In this document: piece after piece, positions 35,893 to 44,927 of the stretch | Position numbering within the stretch: the stretch's first letter is position 1 | How the letters are laid out: every line of letters begins with the position of its first letter | From: Rhodococcus sp. 4CII | GTDB lineage: Bacteria; Actinomycetota; Actinomycetes; Mycobacteriales; Mycobacteriaceae | Assembly (NCBI RefSeq): GCF_014256275.1 | Contig: NZ_JACCFE010000002.1 | Span: 4,382,001 to 4,446,000 of the forward strand | Direction: 5' to 3' | DNA length: 64,000 bases | The notes under the pieces: generated by a model | Told to the model about the DNA's origin: nothing | Database searches by the model: none | Seen by the model: only the letters and a program-made list of their open reading frames with translations | Position numbers and translations under genes: made by a program

Positions 35893-35935
35893 GAGGCCCT
35901 CGATATCACGGACATCCGTTGGTATCGAGGGCCTC
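35893..35935. terminator. Bidirectional terminator between SDR copy 2 and TetR
   Basis: GAGGCCCTCGATA and TATCGAGGGCCTC form a perfect 13-bp stem around a 17-nt loop that itself contains ACGGA/CCGT complementarity. It sits between the convergent SDR and TetR genes, so it can stop transcription from both sides. Confidence 0.8.
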
Positions 35936-35951
35936 TTCTCGTTCCCGGCGG

Positions 35952-36611
35952 TCAGGATGCGGAGGAATCGGGCCTCGGTCCGCTCCAGTTGGGGAGCACG
36001 AGTTTGATCGCCGCGTTCGCGATGTCGTCCGGTGTCGGTCCGCTCGTCGAGCTGTACCAGCGGGACACCCAGTTGACCATGCCCAGGATCAACCGCGTGG
36101 TGGTTCTGACGTCGTCGCTCTCTAGGTAGCCGGCGTCGACCGCGCTCCTGACCGCCTCGGTCCAGAGTTGCTCGTACCCGCCGGCCCACGAGCGCCACTT
36201 GTCGTATACCTCGGGGGACAGCCCCCAGCCGAAGTAGACGCCTACGTAGTTCCTCATCCGGACCGATGCGTCGATCTGGAAACGGATGAGGGCGATCAGG
36301 GCGGTTCCCGGCTCGTCGTGTGCGCTCAGGATCTTGCCTGCACTGTTCTCGACCGTCGACAGAATGCGTTCGAGGAGGATGTTGTGCAACTCGTTTAAGG
36401 ATCGCACCGTCCGGTACAGGGTCGCGCGGGACACCTCCAGCCCTTCAGCGACGGCCTCGATGGACACCGCGTCGAAGCCGTGCTCGTCGTAGAGTCGAAT
36501 GGCGACGGCAGCGACCTCGTCCGGGTCTATCCGGAGTTTCGGGCGCCCGACCGGACGTTTCGCTGGAGACTTCCGATCGGTGGATCGGCCACCTGTCGTT
36601 GTTCGAGTCAT
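35952..36611 (-). CDS. TetR family regulator, second paralogue
   Basis: Started at the ATG at 36611 (after AGGAGAG), the product has 219 residues. Its layout copies the TetR protein at 23950-24630: a basic KRPVGRPKL tail, the helix-turn-helix (VAEGLEVSRATLYRTVRSLN), and a C-terminal GMVNWVSRWYSS. It is divergent from the VOC/acyl-CoA dehydrogenase operon at 36907. The motif at 36859-36875 between them may be its operator. Together the two paralogues may divide control of the island, or respond to related acyl-CoA-type ligands. Confidence 0.9.
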   Translation of the reverse strand: MTRTTTGGRSTDRKSPAKRPVGRPKLRIDPDEVAAVAIRLYDEHGFDAVSIEAVAEGLEVSRATLYRTVRSLNELHNILLERILSTVENSAGKILSAHDEPGTALIALIRFQIDASVRMRNYVGVYFGWGLSPEVYDKWRSWAGGYEQLWTEAVRSAVDAGYLESDDVRTTTRLILGMVNWVSRWYSSTSGPTPDDIANAAIKLVLPNWSGPRPDSSAS

Positions 36612-36858
36612 ACGTACTCTCCTGGTATCGGCAAGGTCTGAGGTGCGCGCCGCTCTTGTTCGGCAAAGCCGCCACATGTTCGACACCGGCGGTTGGGTAG
36701 CAATTCGATGTTCGCCAGCTTAGTTGCCGGCGCGGGACGGTACCAGTGCCCGAGCGTGTTTACCGAGAGCGCTTTCCGCTCAACTGTTCTCCGTATGTGC
36801 GAGCAGGTGCGATCCGGAATGAATTGCCACGGGGAGTTCCGCCTGCAACAGTTATGGC

Positions 36859-36875
36859 ATAAGCTGTCTCAATAT
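36859..36875 (-). promoter_or_regulatory. Recurring island motif before the VOC/ACAD operon
   Basis: On the minus strand this reads TATTGAGACAGCTTATG, sharing TTGAGAYAG with the site at 24753. On the plus strand a TTGACA hexamer lies 10 bp to the right. It is in the 295-bp divergent region between the second TetR gene and the VOC gene. Confidence 0.35.
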
Positions 36876-36906
36876 AAAGACGTTGACATGAAAGGAGGTC
36901 GGGTCC

Positions 36907-37827
36907 TTGTACGACGCACTTGTGTCAGCCGACATCGTGACCGACGATCCGGACGGAGCGGCCGCGGCCCTCGTGGAGCTACTGGGCCTGCCCGCACCGA
37001 GGCCGAATGCCTTCCTCGAACCCGAGGGGCACGGCTTTCGGGCGGCGTGGTTGCGGATGCAACCGTCGATGAGGTCGGCGCCGACCCGTATCGAACTGAT
37101 CGGTGCACGCCCACGGACCGCGCCACACGACTACGTGGAGGAGCGCATCGACGCCCAGGGCAACCGCCCGGTCCGCACGCACGCGACAGTACTCGCGGGC
37201 GACGTCGAGGCCGTGATGAAGCACCTCCGGACGAACGACGTGCGGCATCGGGTCACCCCGGTGAGCGAGGACTTCGACTTCCCCCGGGTGTGGATCGGCG
37301 TCACGGCCGACGACCCCCTGGGATACGACGCCGACGTCGACGCCGGTCTGTGGATCGAGGTCGTGCCCACATCGAGTTCGGGTGTGCCCGCAGTGCCCGC
37401 CGAGGACGGTGCCGGTGACGGCCCGGGTGTGCGCAGGATCAGGGCCCGGAGGTTTCTGGTCGACGACGTCGACGTCGCGGTGCGGGCACTCGACGCGAAC
37501 CTCGGCCTCGTGGCCACCTCGGTCAGCACGCACGAGTACGGAGTCAGCGCGACCTACGAGTTGGGGAATCCGCTCAGTGCGGCGCTCGAACTGTGCCAAG
37601 CGCGCCCGGACTCCGAGCTCGGCGCGTTCCATCGCGAGTGGGGCCCGGGGCCGCACGCCATCGTCCTCGAAGTCGGCGACCTCGACTACATGGAGACGGT
37701 GCTAGCCGATCGCGGTATCACGGGTGTCACCTCGACGAACGCGGACGGGGAGCGGATCCGTCGCCTCGACCCGTCGTCGACGCTGGGTGTCCCGTTCGAG
37801 CTGGTCGAACCCCGAGCGCACCCCTGA
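36907..37827 (+). CDS. VOC family protein, two glyoxalase-like domains, TTG start
   Basis: The 306-residue product starts with TTG at 36907, chosen because AAAGGAGGT (36892-36900) lies 6 bp upstream and no ATG fits. Two VOC-type domains are visible, about residues 1-155 and 175-300. It resembles bleomycin-resistance or dioxygenase-like proteins with a large linker. Gly-Phe-Arg stretches in the first domain (GHGFRAAWLRM) are usual for the family. It is the first gene of an operon with two acyl-CoA dehydrogenases, so a role in isomerising or hydrating an acyl-CoA intermediate is possible. The metal ligands cannot be assigned with confidence. Confidence 0.75.
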   Translation: MYDALVSADIVTDDPDGAAAALVELLGLPAPRPNAFLEPEGHGFRAAWLRMQPSMRSAPTRIELIGARPRTAPHDYVEERIDAQGNRPVRTHATVLAGDVEAVMKHLRTNDVRHRVTPVSEDFDFPRVWIGVTADDPLGYDADVDAGLWIEVVPTSSSGVPAVPAEDGAGDGPGVRRIRARRFLVDDVDVAVRALDANLGLVATSVSTHEYGVSATYELGNPLSAALELCQARPDSELGAFHREWGPGPHAIVLEVGDLDYMETVLADRGITGVTSTNADGERIRRLDPSSTLGVPFELVEPRAHP

Positions 37828-37858
37828 CCTGTAACCAATTCAAATCAAAGGCGGCAAA

Positions 37859-38995
37859 ATGAATCTCGAGGAATCCTCGTCCGACCACGAATTCCGGATG
37901 GAGGCGCGCGACTGGCTGCGGACGAATCGTCCGGCCGAACGGTTGCCGTCTCCCGATACCGAGCGTGGCTTCGCTCTCAACCGCGAGTGGGAACGGACGC
38001 TCTTCGAGGCGGGGTGGGCTGCGGTGTCCTGGCCCGAAGAGTACGGCGGCCGCGGTCTCGGCCTGTGGGAGTGGATGATCTTCGAGGAAGAGTACTTCGC
38101 GGCGGGGTTGGGCCCGCGGGCCGCTCAGAACGGGCTGTTCCTCCTGGCGCCGTCATTGTTCGAGTTCGGCACCGACGCGCAAAAGGCCCAACTGCTGCCC
38201 CGCATCGCGGGGGTCGAGGACATGTGGGCGCAGGGCTGGTCGGAACCCGAGGCGGGCAGCGACCTCGCCGCTGTGCGGGTACGGGCGGACCGGGACGAGG
38301 CGGCCGGCGGCTGGCGGGTCAACGGTCAGAAGACCTGGAGCACGCGCGCCCCGTTCTGCAACCGTCTCTTCGCGCTGGTCCGAACCGATCCGGAGTCCAC
38401 GCGCCACCGCGGCCTGTCGTACCTGTTGATCGATCTGGATGCCCCCGGCGTCACGGTTCGTCCGGTGCAGAAGCTGGGCAACGAGACCGGCTTCGGCGAG
38501 ATCTTCTTCGATGACGTCTTCGTTCCCGACTCCGAGGTGCTCGGCGGGGTCGGCAACGGCTGGAAGGTCGCGATGGCGACGACGGGTTCCGAGCGTGGGC
38601 TGATCCTGCGCTCGCCCGGCCGGTTCATGGCTGCGGCCCAGAATCTCGTCGATCTGTACGCCTCCGTCGACGGACCTTCGTCGACCCTGAAGCGGGACGT
38701 CGTCGACGCGTGGATCTCGGCTCAGGCCTACCGGTACAACTCGATGAAGACTGTCACCCGGATAGCGGAGGGCGGCAAGGTCGGAGCCGAATCGAGTGGC
38801 AACAAGGTGTTCTGGTCGGAGATGGACGTGCACATGCACGAGACGGCGCTCGACCTGCTCGGTGACGGTGCCGAGATCGACGGAAAGTGGTGGCACGGGT
38901 TCATTACGTCGATGGCAACGCCGATCTTTGCAGGAACCAACGAGATTCAGCGCAACATCGTCGCTGAGCGTGTACTTGGAATGCCGAGGAGCTGA
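37859..38995 (+). CDS. Acyl-CoA dehydrogenase, first subunit
   Basis: The 378-residue flavoprotein shows acyl-CoA dehydrogenase landmarks: WPEEYGGRGL (about residues 58-67), AQGWSEPEAGSDLAAV (about 123-138) and the C-terminal GTNEIQRNIVAERVLG (about 359-374). It begins 31 bp after the VOC gene and ends one base before the ATG of the second dehydrogenase gene. Paired genes for one complete and one shorter dehydrogenase, as in steroid side-chain degradation (FadE26-FadE27 type), often form alpha2beta2 enzymes; that is the likely arrangement here. FAD-dependent alpha,beta-desaturation of an acyl-CoA is expected. Confidence 0.9.
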   Translation: MNLEESSSDHEFRMEARDWLRTNRPAERLPSPDTERGFALNREWERTLFEAGWAAVSWPEEYGGRGLGLWEWMIFEEEYFAAGLGPRAAQNGLFLLAPSLFEFGTDAQKAQLLPRIAGVEDMWAQGWSEPEAGSDLAAVRVRADRDEAAGGWRVNGQKTWSTRAPFCNRLFALVRTDPESTRHRGLSYLLIDLDAPGVTVRPVQKLGNETGFGEIFFDDVFVPDSEVLGGVGNGWKVAMATTGSERGLILRSPGRFMAAAQNLVDLYASVDGPSSTLKRDVVDAWISAQAYRYNSMKTVTRIAEGGKVGAESSGNKVFWSEMDVHMHETALDLLGDGAEIDGKWWHGFITSMATPIFAGTNEIQRNIVAERVLGMPRS

Positions 38996-38996
38996 C

Positions 38997-40025
38997 ATGC
39001 GTTTCACACCGACCGAGGATCAGATCGCCTTCGCGGAGGCGACGAGAAGTTTTGTGTCACGGGAGTGCCGGCCCGACGTGGTCCGTGCAGCGTGGGCCAC
39101 CGGGCGGACGCCTGCTGCCCTGTGGGACGGGCTCGACGGGCTCGGCCTGCTGGCGCTGCTCGCGCCGGAGGAACTCGGTGGCGGTGGTAGCGAACTGGAG
39201 CTGACGTCGGCATTCGAGGAACTGGGCCGGGCCGCCGTGCCCGGGCCTGTCGTCGAGCACGCTGCCGTCGCTGTGCCGCTGCTCGCCGCACTGGCTCCGG
39301 ACCGGCTCGCGGATTCCGCAGCGATGAGCGGAGGCCTCACTGCGACCGTCTCGGACGTCGTTCCGTACCTCGGCGCCGGGCACGCGCTCGTTCTGGAATC
39401 GGATCGCATCCGGCTCGTCGATCTGAACGGTATCGAACCGCAGGAATCGATGGACTCGTCACGGGCGGTCGGACGCCTCGACCGGTCGCGGATCGACACG
39501 GCCGAGGTCCTCGCGCAGGGCCCCGGGGTGGCCGCCCACATCGCGCGCGCGGAGGATCGTGCAGCGCTTATGACGGCCTCTTTCCTGCTGGGACTGTCCG
39601 CGAGGGCGATCGAGATCACCGTCGAGTACACCTCGAGCAGGAGACAATTCGGTTCCCCGGTCGGAACCTTCCAGGCGGTCAAGCATCATATGGCGAATGC
39701 GCACATCGCGGTCGAGATGGCCCGCCCGGTAGCGGAAGCGGCTGCCTGGGCGATGGCGACGGACGCCGACGACTCCCGTCGCGTCTGTTCGATGGCGAAG
39801 GTGATGGCGAACAAGGCTGCCCGCCGAACAGCCAAGGCGGCCTTGCAGTGCCACGGTGCCATCGGGTACACGATGGAAGCAGATCTCCACCTGTACCTGA
39901 TGCGGATCTGGAGCCTGCTCAATGCCTGGGGGACAACCGAGTTCCACTCGGACAGAGTGTTCGACGCCTTGGGTGATGTCGAGTCGGATTTCAATCGCAC
40001 TCGGCAGGCGAGCCTTGTCGGCTGA
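38997..40025 (+). CDS. Acyl-CoA dehydrogenase, second subunit
   Basis: The 342-residue partner starts one base after the first dehydrogenase gene and is shorter, with a conserved C-terminal domain (SRRQFGSPVGTFQAVKHHMA, then LQCHGAIGYTMEADLHLYL). The N-terminal FAD-binding part is more divergent, and the usual EAGSD loop is not recognisable. This is the pattern of the non-catalytic or half-catalytic subunit in heterotetrameric dehydrogenases. It is followed by a 9-bp-stem terminator at 40036. The pair probably acts on a bulky acyl-CoA that a homotetramer would not accept. Confidence 0.88.
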   Translation: MRFTPTEDQIAFAEATRSFVSRECRPDVVRAAWATGRTPAALWDGLDGLGLLALLAPEELGGGGSELELTSAFEELGRAAVPGPVVEHAAVAVPLLAALAPDRLADSAAMSGGLTATVSDVVPYLGAGHALVLESDRIRLVDLNGIEPQESMDSSRAVGRLDRSRIDTAEVLAQGPGVAAHIARAEDRAALMTASFLLGLSARAIEITVEYTSSRRQFGSPVGTFQAVKHHMANAHIAVEMARPVAEAAAWAMATDADDSRRVCSMAKVMANKAARRTAKAALQCHGAIGYTMEADLHLYLMRIWSLLNAWGTTEFHSDRVFDALGDVESDFNRTRQASLVG

Positions 40026-40035
40026 ACCGCGGTCG

Positions 40036-40057
40036 GGGCCGATCTCAGGATCGGCCC
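40036..40057 (+). terminator. Terminator hairpin after the ACAD pair
   Basis: GGGCCGATC and GATCGGCCC form a perfect 9-bp stem around TCAG, 11 bp after the second dehydrogenase stop codon. A short T-rich patch (AGTATTTCTT) follows. It separates this operon from the second Liv operon. Confidence 0.65.
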
Positions 40058-40123
40058 AACCAGTATTTCTTATGTAATCGACTGGGGCAAAGTTTATTTA
40101 ACGCCTCTACCCATGTCTTCCAG

Positions 40124-40140
40124 TATTAAGACTAATAAGC
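40124..40140 (+). promoter_or_regulatory. Motif variant before the second Liv operon
   Basis: TATTAAGACTAATAAGC resembles the island motif (WWTTRAGAC core) but has an extra base. It lies about 80 bp upstream of the LivH start. It is listed because it is in the right place; the match is weaker than at 45666 or 61436. Confidence 0.3.
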
Positions 40141-40220
40141 TCGAAATTGTGTGGCGGAGCTCATGCCACGGTCCCGGAACGATGTGTCGTGTCCGACGGG
40201 GCACGGCGAAAGGATTACAC

Positions 40221-41086
40221 GTGACGTTGCTGTGGTCGGCTCTGGCGATCGGCGCTCTGTACGCCCTCGTCGCGGCGCTGTTCAACATCGGGAGGCGCAA
40301 TCCGGGGTATTCAATTTCGCTGCGCCGCAGACTGTGATGGTCGGAGCGTTCGCGTCGTACGAATTCGTTTCCCGGGGACCTCAGATCCCCGCCCTTCTGC
40401 TGGTGCCGATCTGCCTCGTGGTTGGCGCCATACTCGGCTACGTCACCGAACTGGTCGCCGTGAGGCCGGTCATCTCCAGGGGCGGTGACGGCATCCTGAT
40501 CACCACGGTCGGGGTCGCCTTCGTCCTCGAGGGGATCGCCTTCGCGACGTACGGAACCGACGGGCACCGGGTTTCGGTCTTCGGGCTGGACCGGGGCATC
40601 GATCTCCTCGGGGGACGGCTCGCCGTCGTCGACGTCGTTCTCGTTTTCGCCGCGGTGGCCGGCATCTTGGCTCTGCACACCCTGACCCGCCGGAGCCGGT
40701 GGGGGCTCGAGGGTCGGGCGGTGACCATCGATGCCAAATCGGCGATGCTCAGGGGTATCAACGGCACCCGCGGCCGGGCTCAGGTGCTGATGCTTGCCGG
40801 CGCACTGGGGAGTGCGCTGGGCATCCTGGCCGCCACGAAAATCCACTCGTCGTTCGACCTCGGGATCCAGCTCCTGGTCTACGCTTTCGTCGCATTTGCT
40901 GTTGGGGGAATCGGCAGCTTCCACGGATGCCTCGTCGGCGGGCTGATCGTCGGCCTCCTGCAGGCGTACACGGCCCGCTACATCGGCGCGGAATACTCAC
41001 TGATCTTCGCGTTCGCCCTCCTTCTCCTGACGCTGCTGATCCGCCCGACAGGGCTGTTCGGGACACGTCAGCTCCGGCTCGTCTGA
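40221..41086 (+). pseudogene. LivH-like permease, frameshifted
   Basis: The GTG at 40221 follows CGAAAGGA and encodes the LivH N-terminus VTLLWSALAIGALYALVAAL, but this frame ends at 40337. The rest of LivH continues in another frame from about 40298, beginning with SGVFNFAAPQTVMVGAF, which matches KTSGVFNFAHG in the LivHMG protein. Adding one base near 40301 (for example AAT TCC instead of AATCC) restores a 288-residue frame of normal LivH length. The rest has about seven membrane segments. Without LivH the second importer would lack half of its channel, unless the shift is a sequencing error. Confidence 0.8.
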
Positions 41087-41104
41087 ACTAGGAGAAATCG
41101 ACCC

Positions 41105-42922
41105 ATGGAGCGCATCGTCAAGTACGGCTGGACCGTACCAGTCGTGTTGTGGCTCGTCGTCCTGCTCCTCCCCGCGCTCGGCTTTTCGATGCTGTCCGAA
41201 CGCCAGATCATACTGATCGGCGTCTATTGCCTCGTGACGGCCGGCATCAACCTCAGCTTCGGGTTCGGCGGTGAACTCGCGCTGGGTCAGGTCGCCGTAA
41301 TGGCGGCCGGAGCGTACAGCGCGATGATTCTGGGCATCAACGGGATCAACGATCTCGTCGTCAATCTCGTCGTCGGCTGTGTTGCGGGCGTCCTGCTCGG
41401 TCTGGTCACCGGCCTGCCCGGTTTGCGGCTCAGCAAGTGGTCGCTCGGTCTGACGTCGTTCTTCCTGATCATGTTGTTGCCGTCCGTCGTGGTCGCCCTG
41501 CGGGACTACACCGGCGGGCTGGAGGGCAAGTTGATATCCCCGCCCGCCTTCCTCGGCGTCCCGCTGACGACCGGCGAACTCTACACCGCCACCATCGTGG
41601 TGGTCGGAGTGTGGCTCGTCATCTTCCGCAACCTGATTCTGTCCGGCTACGGCGTGGCGCTGAGGTCATTCCGCGAGAGCCCGCGCCTCGTGGAGTCTCT
41701 GGGCCACTCGGCCACCACGATGAAGCTGAGTTCGTATGTCGTGGGTTCGATTCCCGCCGCTATGGGCGGTGTTCTCTACGCGTACCTCGCCGGATACATT
41801 TCACCTGCCCCGTTCAACCTGTCGATGCTTCTGGCGGTTCTGGCGGCCTCGGTCCTCGGCGGAACACGCAGCATCTACGGTTCGGTGATCGGTGCGGCGA
41901 TTCTCGTGATCGTCCCGGACCGCATCTCCTCGTTCGAGGTGTACTCGATGGCGATCTTCGGTGCATTCCTGGTCATTGTGGCCGTGCTGTTCTCGCACGG
42001 CATCGCGGGCTACCTGTCGATGCTGACGAAACGGATGCTGGGTGCCGCGCGGGAAAGCCGGAAACGCGCCGTGCCGCAGCGCGCAGACGGGGTTCTACCG
42101 GACTTGAGCGGGGGCACGCTGCGGGCGAGTGGCGTGACGAAGCACTTCGGCGGCGTGGCCGCGCTCGACGGGGCCGGTGTCGTCGCCGAGCCGGGCCGGA
42201 TCACCGCGATCATCGGCAGCAACGGCGCGGGGAAGACGTCTCTGCTCAACGCGATCTCGGGCTTCATCCGGCCGGAGTCGGGAGTGATCGAGGTCGACGG
42301 CACGTCCATCTCCCGCCTCACAGCCGCTGCCGCGGCCCGGTCGGGCGTATCCCGCGCGTTTCAGACCCCGGCGATTCCCGATGAGATGAGCGTCCGCGAG
42401 ATCGTCGCTTCGGGAATGCTGCGCACGGGCCGATTCCGTCCCGTGGCGGCAATCCTCCGCCTGCCGTCCTACCGACGTGCACGGCGTGACGAGACCGACC
42501 GAGCCGAAGCGTTGATCGCGCTCGTCGGGCTCGATCACCTCGCGGACCAGGAAGCGGCCACGCTTCCCCTGGGCACGCGTCGCCTGCTCGAGGTCCTCCG
42601 TGCCGCGGTCGGTGCGCCCAAGGTGATCCTGCTCGACGAACCCGCCGCAGGCCTCGACGAGACCGCGCTGAACGACCTGACGCGCCTGTTGCAGTCGCTC
42701 CGCAAACTCGGCGCAACCATTGTCCTCATCGAACACAACGTGCCCTTCGTGATGTCGTTGGCTGACACAGTGTTCGCGATGCACCTCGGGAAGGTCATCG
42801 CGTCAGGTGATCCCGAGGCGGTGCGCAACTCTCCCCAGGTGATCGAGAGTTACCTGGGTCGTCCGCTGACCGTGGCAGTGCCCGAGACGCTCGATCCGCA
42901 AGGAGCGCAAGATGTCCGATGA
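41105..42922 (+). CDS. LivM-LivG fusion of the second Liv importer
   Basis: The 605-residue protein has a LivM-like permease (about residues 1-300, with GELALGQVAVMAAGAYSA near residue 58) fused to an ATPase (about 335-595). Walker A GSNGAGKTS is near 371, Walker B VILLDEPAAGLD near 506 and the H-loop LIEHN near 539. The signature region LPLGTRRLLEVLRAA (near 484) departs from LSGGQ. AGGAGAAAT precedes the ATG. It is a different fusion from the LivHMG protein at 26757, where LivH is included, so the fusions probably formed in steps. The next gene overlaps by 11 bp. Confidence 0.9.
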   Translation: MERIVKYGWTVPVVLWLVVLLLPALGFSMLSERQIILIGVYCLVTAGINLSFGFGGELALGQVAVMAAGAYSAMILGINGINDLVVNLVVGCVAGVLLGLVTGLPGLRLSKWSLGLTSFFLIMLLPSVVVALRDYTGGLEGKLISPPAFLGVPLTTGELYTATIVVVGVWLVIFRNLILSGYGVALRSFRESPRLVESLGHSATTMKLSSYVVGSIPAAMGGVLYAYLAGYISPAPFNLSMLLAVLAASVLGGTRSIYGSVIGAAILVIVPDRISSFEVYSMAIFGAFLVIVAVLFSHGIAGYLSMLTKRMLGAARESRKRAVPQRADGVLPDLSGGTLRASGVTKHFGGVAALDGAGVVAEPGRITAIIGSNGAGKTSLLNAISGFIRPESGVIEVDGTSISRLTAAAAARSGVSRAFQTPAIPDEMSVREIVASGMLRTGRFRPVAAILRLPSYRRARRDETDRAEALIALVGLDHLADQEAATLPLGTRRLLEVLRAAVGAPKVILLDEPAAGLDETALNDLTRLLQSLRKLGATIVLIEHNVPFVMSLADTVFAMHLGKVIASGDPEAVRNSPQVIESYLGRPLTVAVPETLDPQGAQDVR

Positions 42923-43634
42923 GATTCGCGGTGGGCGACTCGAGGTGAGCGGCGTCAAGGTCGCCTACGGCGACATGACGGCCGTGTGGGACGCCGGACT
43001 GACCGCCTCGCCCGGCAGGGTCACGGTCCTCGTGGGGCGCAACGGTGCCGGGAAGACGTCGCTGCTCAACGGGATCGCCGGATCGCTTCCGATCAGCGCA
43101 GGTTCGGTGGTGCTGGACGGGAAGGATCTGTCCGGTTCGCCTGCGTGGAAGCGGGCCCGTTCCGGAATCAGCCTGGTTCAGGAGGGCCGGCGGATCTTCG
43201 GCGACTTGCGCGTCGACGAGAATCTCCTGCTCGGACTGCCGCGGGTGTCGTCGGTCGAGCGGCGGCGACTGCTTGACGCCGTGTTCGAGGACTTCCCGCT
43301 CCTCCACGAGATGCGTGCACGCGTGGCCGGGCACCTGAGCGGTGGGCAGCAGCAACTGCTCGCCATCGCGCAGGCGATCGTCGGTCAACCCCGGGTGCTG
43401 CTCGTCGACGAGCCGTCGTCAGGCCTGTCCCCGGTCGCCTTCGCCCAGGTCCTGGACGTGATCAAGTCCGTCCGGGATCGCGGTCTCGCCGTCGTGCTTG
43501 TCGACCAACTCGTCGACATGCTCCTCGACGGGATCGCCGACGACGTCGTCGTCCTCGATCGAGGGAGGGTGACGTTCGCGGGTTCGGCCGAGGAGATGAC
43601 CCCCGATCGGATCACTTCGGATTTTCTCGTCTGA
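42912..43634 (+). CDS. LivF-like ABC ATPase, second importer
   Basis: The 240-residue ATPase has Walker A GRNGAGKTS (about residues 44-52), signature LSGGQQQLLAIAQ (about 142-154) and Walker B VLLVDEPSSGLSP (about 163-175). It overlaps the end of the LivMG gene. LivF and the fused LivG form the ATPase pair of the importer whose binding protein is probably the lipoprotein at 43710. The weak hairpin at 43648-43665 separates them. Confidence 0.9.
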   Translation: MSDEIRGGRLEVSGVKVAYGDMTAVWDAGLTASPGRVTVLVGRNGAGKTSLLNGIAGSLPISAGSVVLDGKDLSGSPAWKRARSGISLVQEGRRIFGDLRVDENLLLGLPRVSSVERRRLLDAVFEDFPLLHEMRARVAGHLSGGQQQLLAIAQAIVGQPRVLLVDEPSSGLSPVAFAQVLDVIKSVRDRGLAVVLVDQLVDMLLDGIADDVVVLDRGRVTFAGSAEEMTPDRITSDFLV

Positions 43635-43647
43635 GGCCGTCGCCGGT

Positions 43648-43665
43648 GGGCCTCGCGTGAGGCCC
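43648..43665 (+). terminator. Short hairpin between LivF and binding-protein genes
   Basis: GGGCCTC and GAGGCCC form a 7-bp stem around GCGT, 14 bp after the LivF stop. No U-tract follows, so it could be an attenuator or mRNA-stabilising hairpin; many importer operons make more binding protein than permease. Confidence 0.4.
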
Positions 43666-43709
43666 TCGTCGAAGCGTCGTGCCCCGGGCCACAACGAAAG
43701 TAGGAATCG

Positions 43710-44927
43710 ATGAATCACACTTCCACCCGCCGATGGCTCACCGGCCTGGCCGGGCTGTCGTGTACCGCTCTCGTGTTGACCGGTTGCAGTGCCGGTGCGA
43801 GTGCAGGCAACGACGGGTCCGCGTTCCACGTACTGGCACTGGCCCCGCTGAGCGGGCCGCTGAGCTCTCTCGGATCTCTCCAGGTCGCGGGGCTCGAAGC
43901 TGCCGCTGACATCATCAACGACAAGGGCGGCATCGACGGCCGCAACGTCGTCGTGGACGCCGAGGACAACGCCGGTGACGCCGCGACCGGTGTCGAACGG
44001 CTACAGACCTACCTGACCGATGACGGCAGGCCGGACATGCTCATGCCGGGCCTGACGAGCCAGGAGGTGATGGCCGTTCTGCCCCTCGCCACCGCGAACC
44101 AGATCCTGACCATCCACGTCGGGGGTGCTACCGATGCGAACGATCCCGAGAAGTTCCCGTATGCCTTCGGTTCCGGTACGACGTTCATGGAAGTGAATGC
44201 CCGCGTCATCGAGCACTTCCAGGCCGAGGGGTACCACAAGATCGCGTACATCGGGGCAGACACGACGAGTGCACGACTGAGCTTGGCCGCGATGGAGAAG
44301 GCAGGCAGCGAGCACGGGATCTCGGTGGTCTCGGAACTGGTCGCGCCGACATCGGTCGACGTCACACCCACGATGCTCAAGCTCGCCGCGCAGCAGCCGG
44401 ACGCACTGTTCCTCGCCGGAGCCGGGCCGATCACCGGCGTCTACCTCTCGAGTGCCCGGACCGCGGGATGGGACAAGCCCATCTTCGGCAGCAGTGAGAC
44501 CTGCGCAACCGACTTCGCCACCATCGCCCAACCGGAGCAGTGGGCGAACGTCCAACTCCACTGCTACGCCTTCGCGGTCGAGGGGCAGCCGAGTGCGCAG
44601 AGCGACACGTTCGCCGCCTTCCGCCAGGCGCTGGGCAACCACACCGACCAGCCGATCGGCGTGAGCCTCGTGACCCCGGGGTTCACGTACAACGATCTGA
44701 TCCTCGCGTGGGGTGCATACGAGGCCAGCGAGAGCAACGAGGCCGCGGATCTCGCGGACGCACTCGAAAGCGGCCGGGTTCCGGCCGAGATCCGGGAGAA
44801 GTACATCGGGCCCGTGGACTGGGACTTCAGCGCGGACGACCACACCATGACCTGGGGCGCCGACGAACTCGTATTCGTCCACGCGGGCCCGACGGTCGAC
44901 GGAATGCTCGTTCCCGATGCCGACTAG
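43710..44927 (+). CDS. Lipid-anchored Liv-type substrate-binding protein
   Basis: The ATG at 43710 follows AGTAGGAAT, giving 405 residues. The lipobox VLTGC (Cys26) marks it as a lipoprotein. The mature fold is a type I periplasmic-binding protein: LAPLSGPLSSLGSLQVAGLE at the start, then DIINDKGGIDGRNVVVDAED. It is not closely similar to the CSCSG-type binding proteins at 30331 and 45806, so the importer may accept a different ligand. The thioesterase gene overlaps its last 11 bp. Confidence 0.85.
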   Translation: MNHTSTRRWLTGLAGLSCTALVLTGCSAGASAGNDGSAFHVLALAPLSGPLSSLGSLQVAGLEAAADIINDKGGIDGRNVVVDAEDNAGDAATGVERLQTYLTDDGRPDMLMPGLTSQEVMAVLPLATANQILTIHVGGATDANDPEKFPYAFGSGTTFMEVNARVIEHFQAEGYHKIAYIGADTTSARLSLAAMEKAGSEHGISVVSELVAPTSVDVTPTMLKLAAQQPDALFLAGAGPITGVYLSSARTAGWDKPIFGSSETCATDFATIAQPEQWANVQLHCYAFAVEGQPSAQSDTFAAFRQALGNHTDQPIGVSLVTPGFTYNDLILAWGAYEASESNEAADLADALESGRVPAEIREKYIGPVDWDFSADDHTMTWGADELVFVHAGPTVDGMLVPDAD

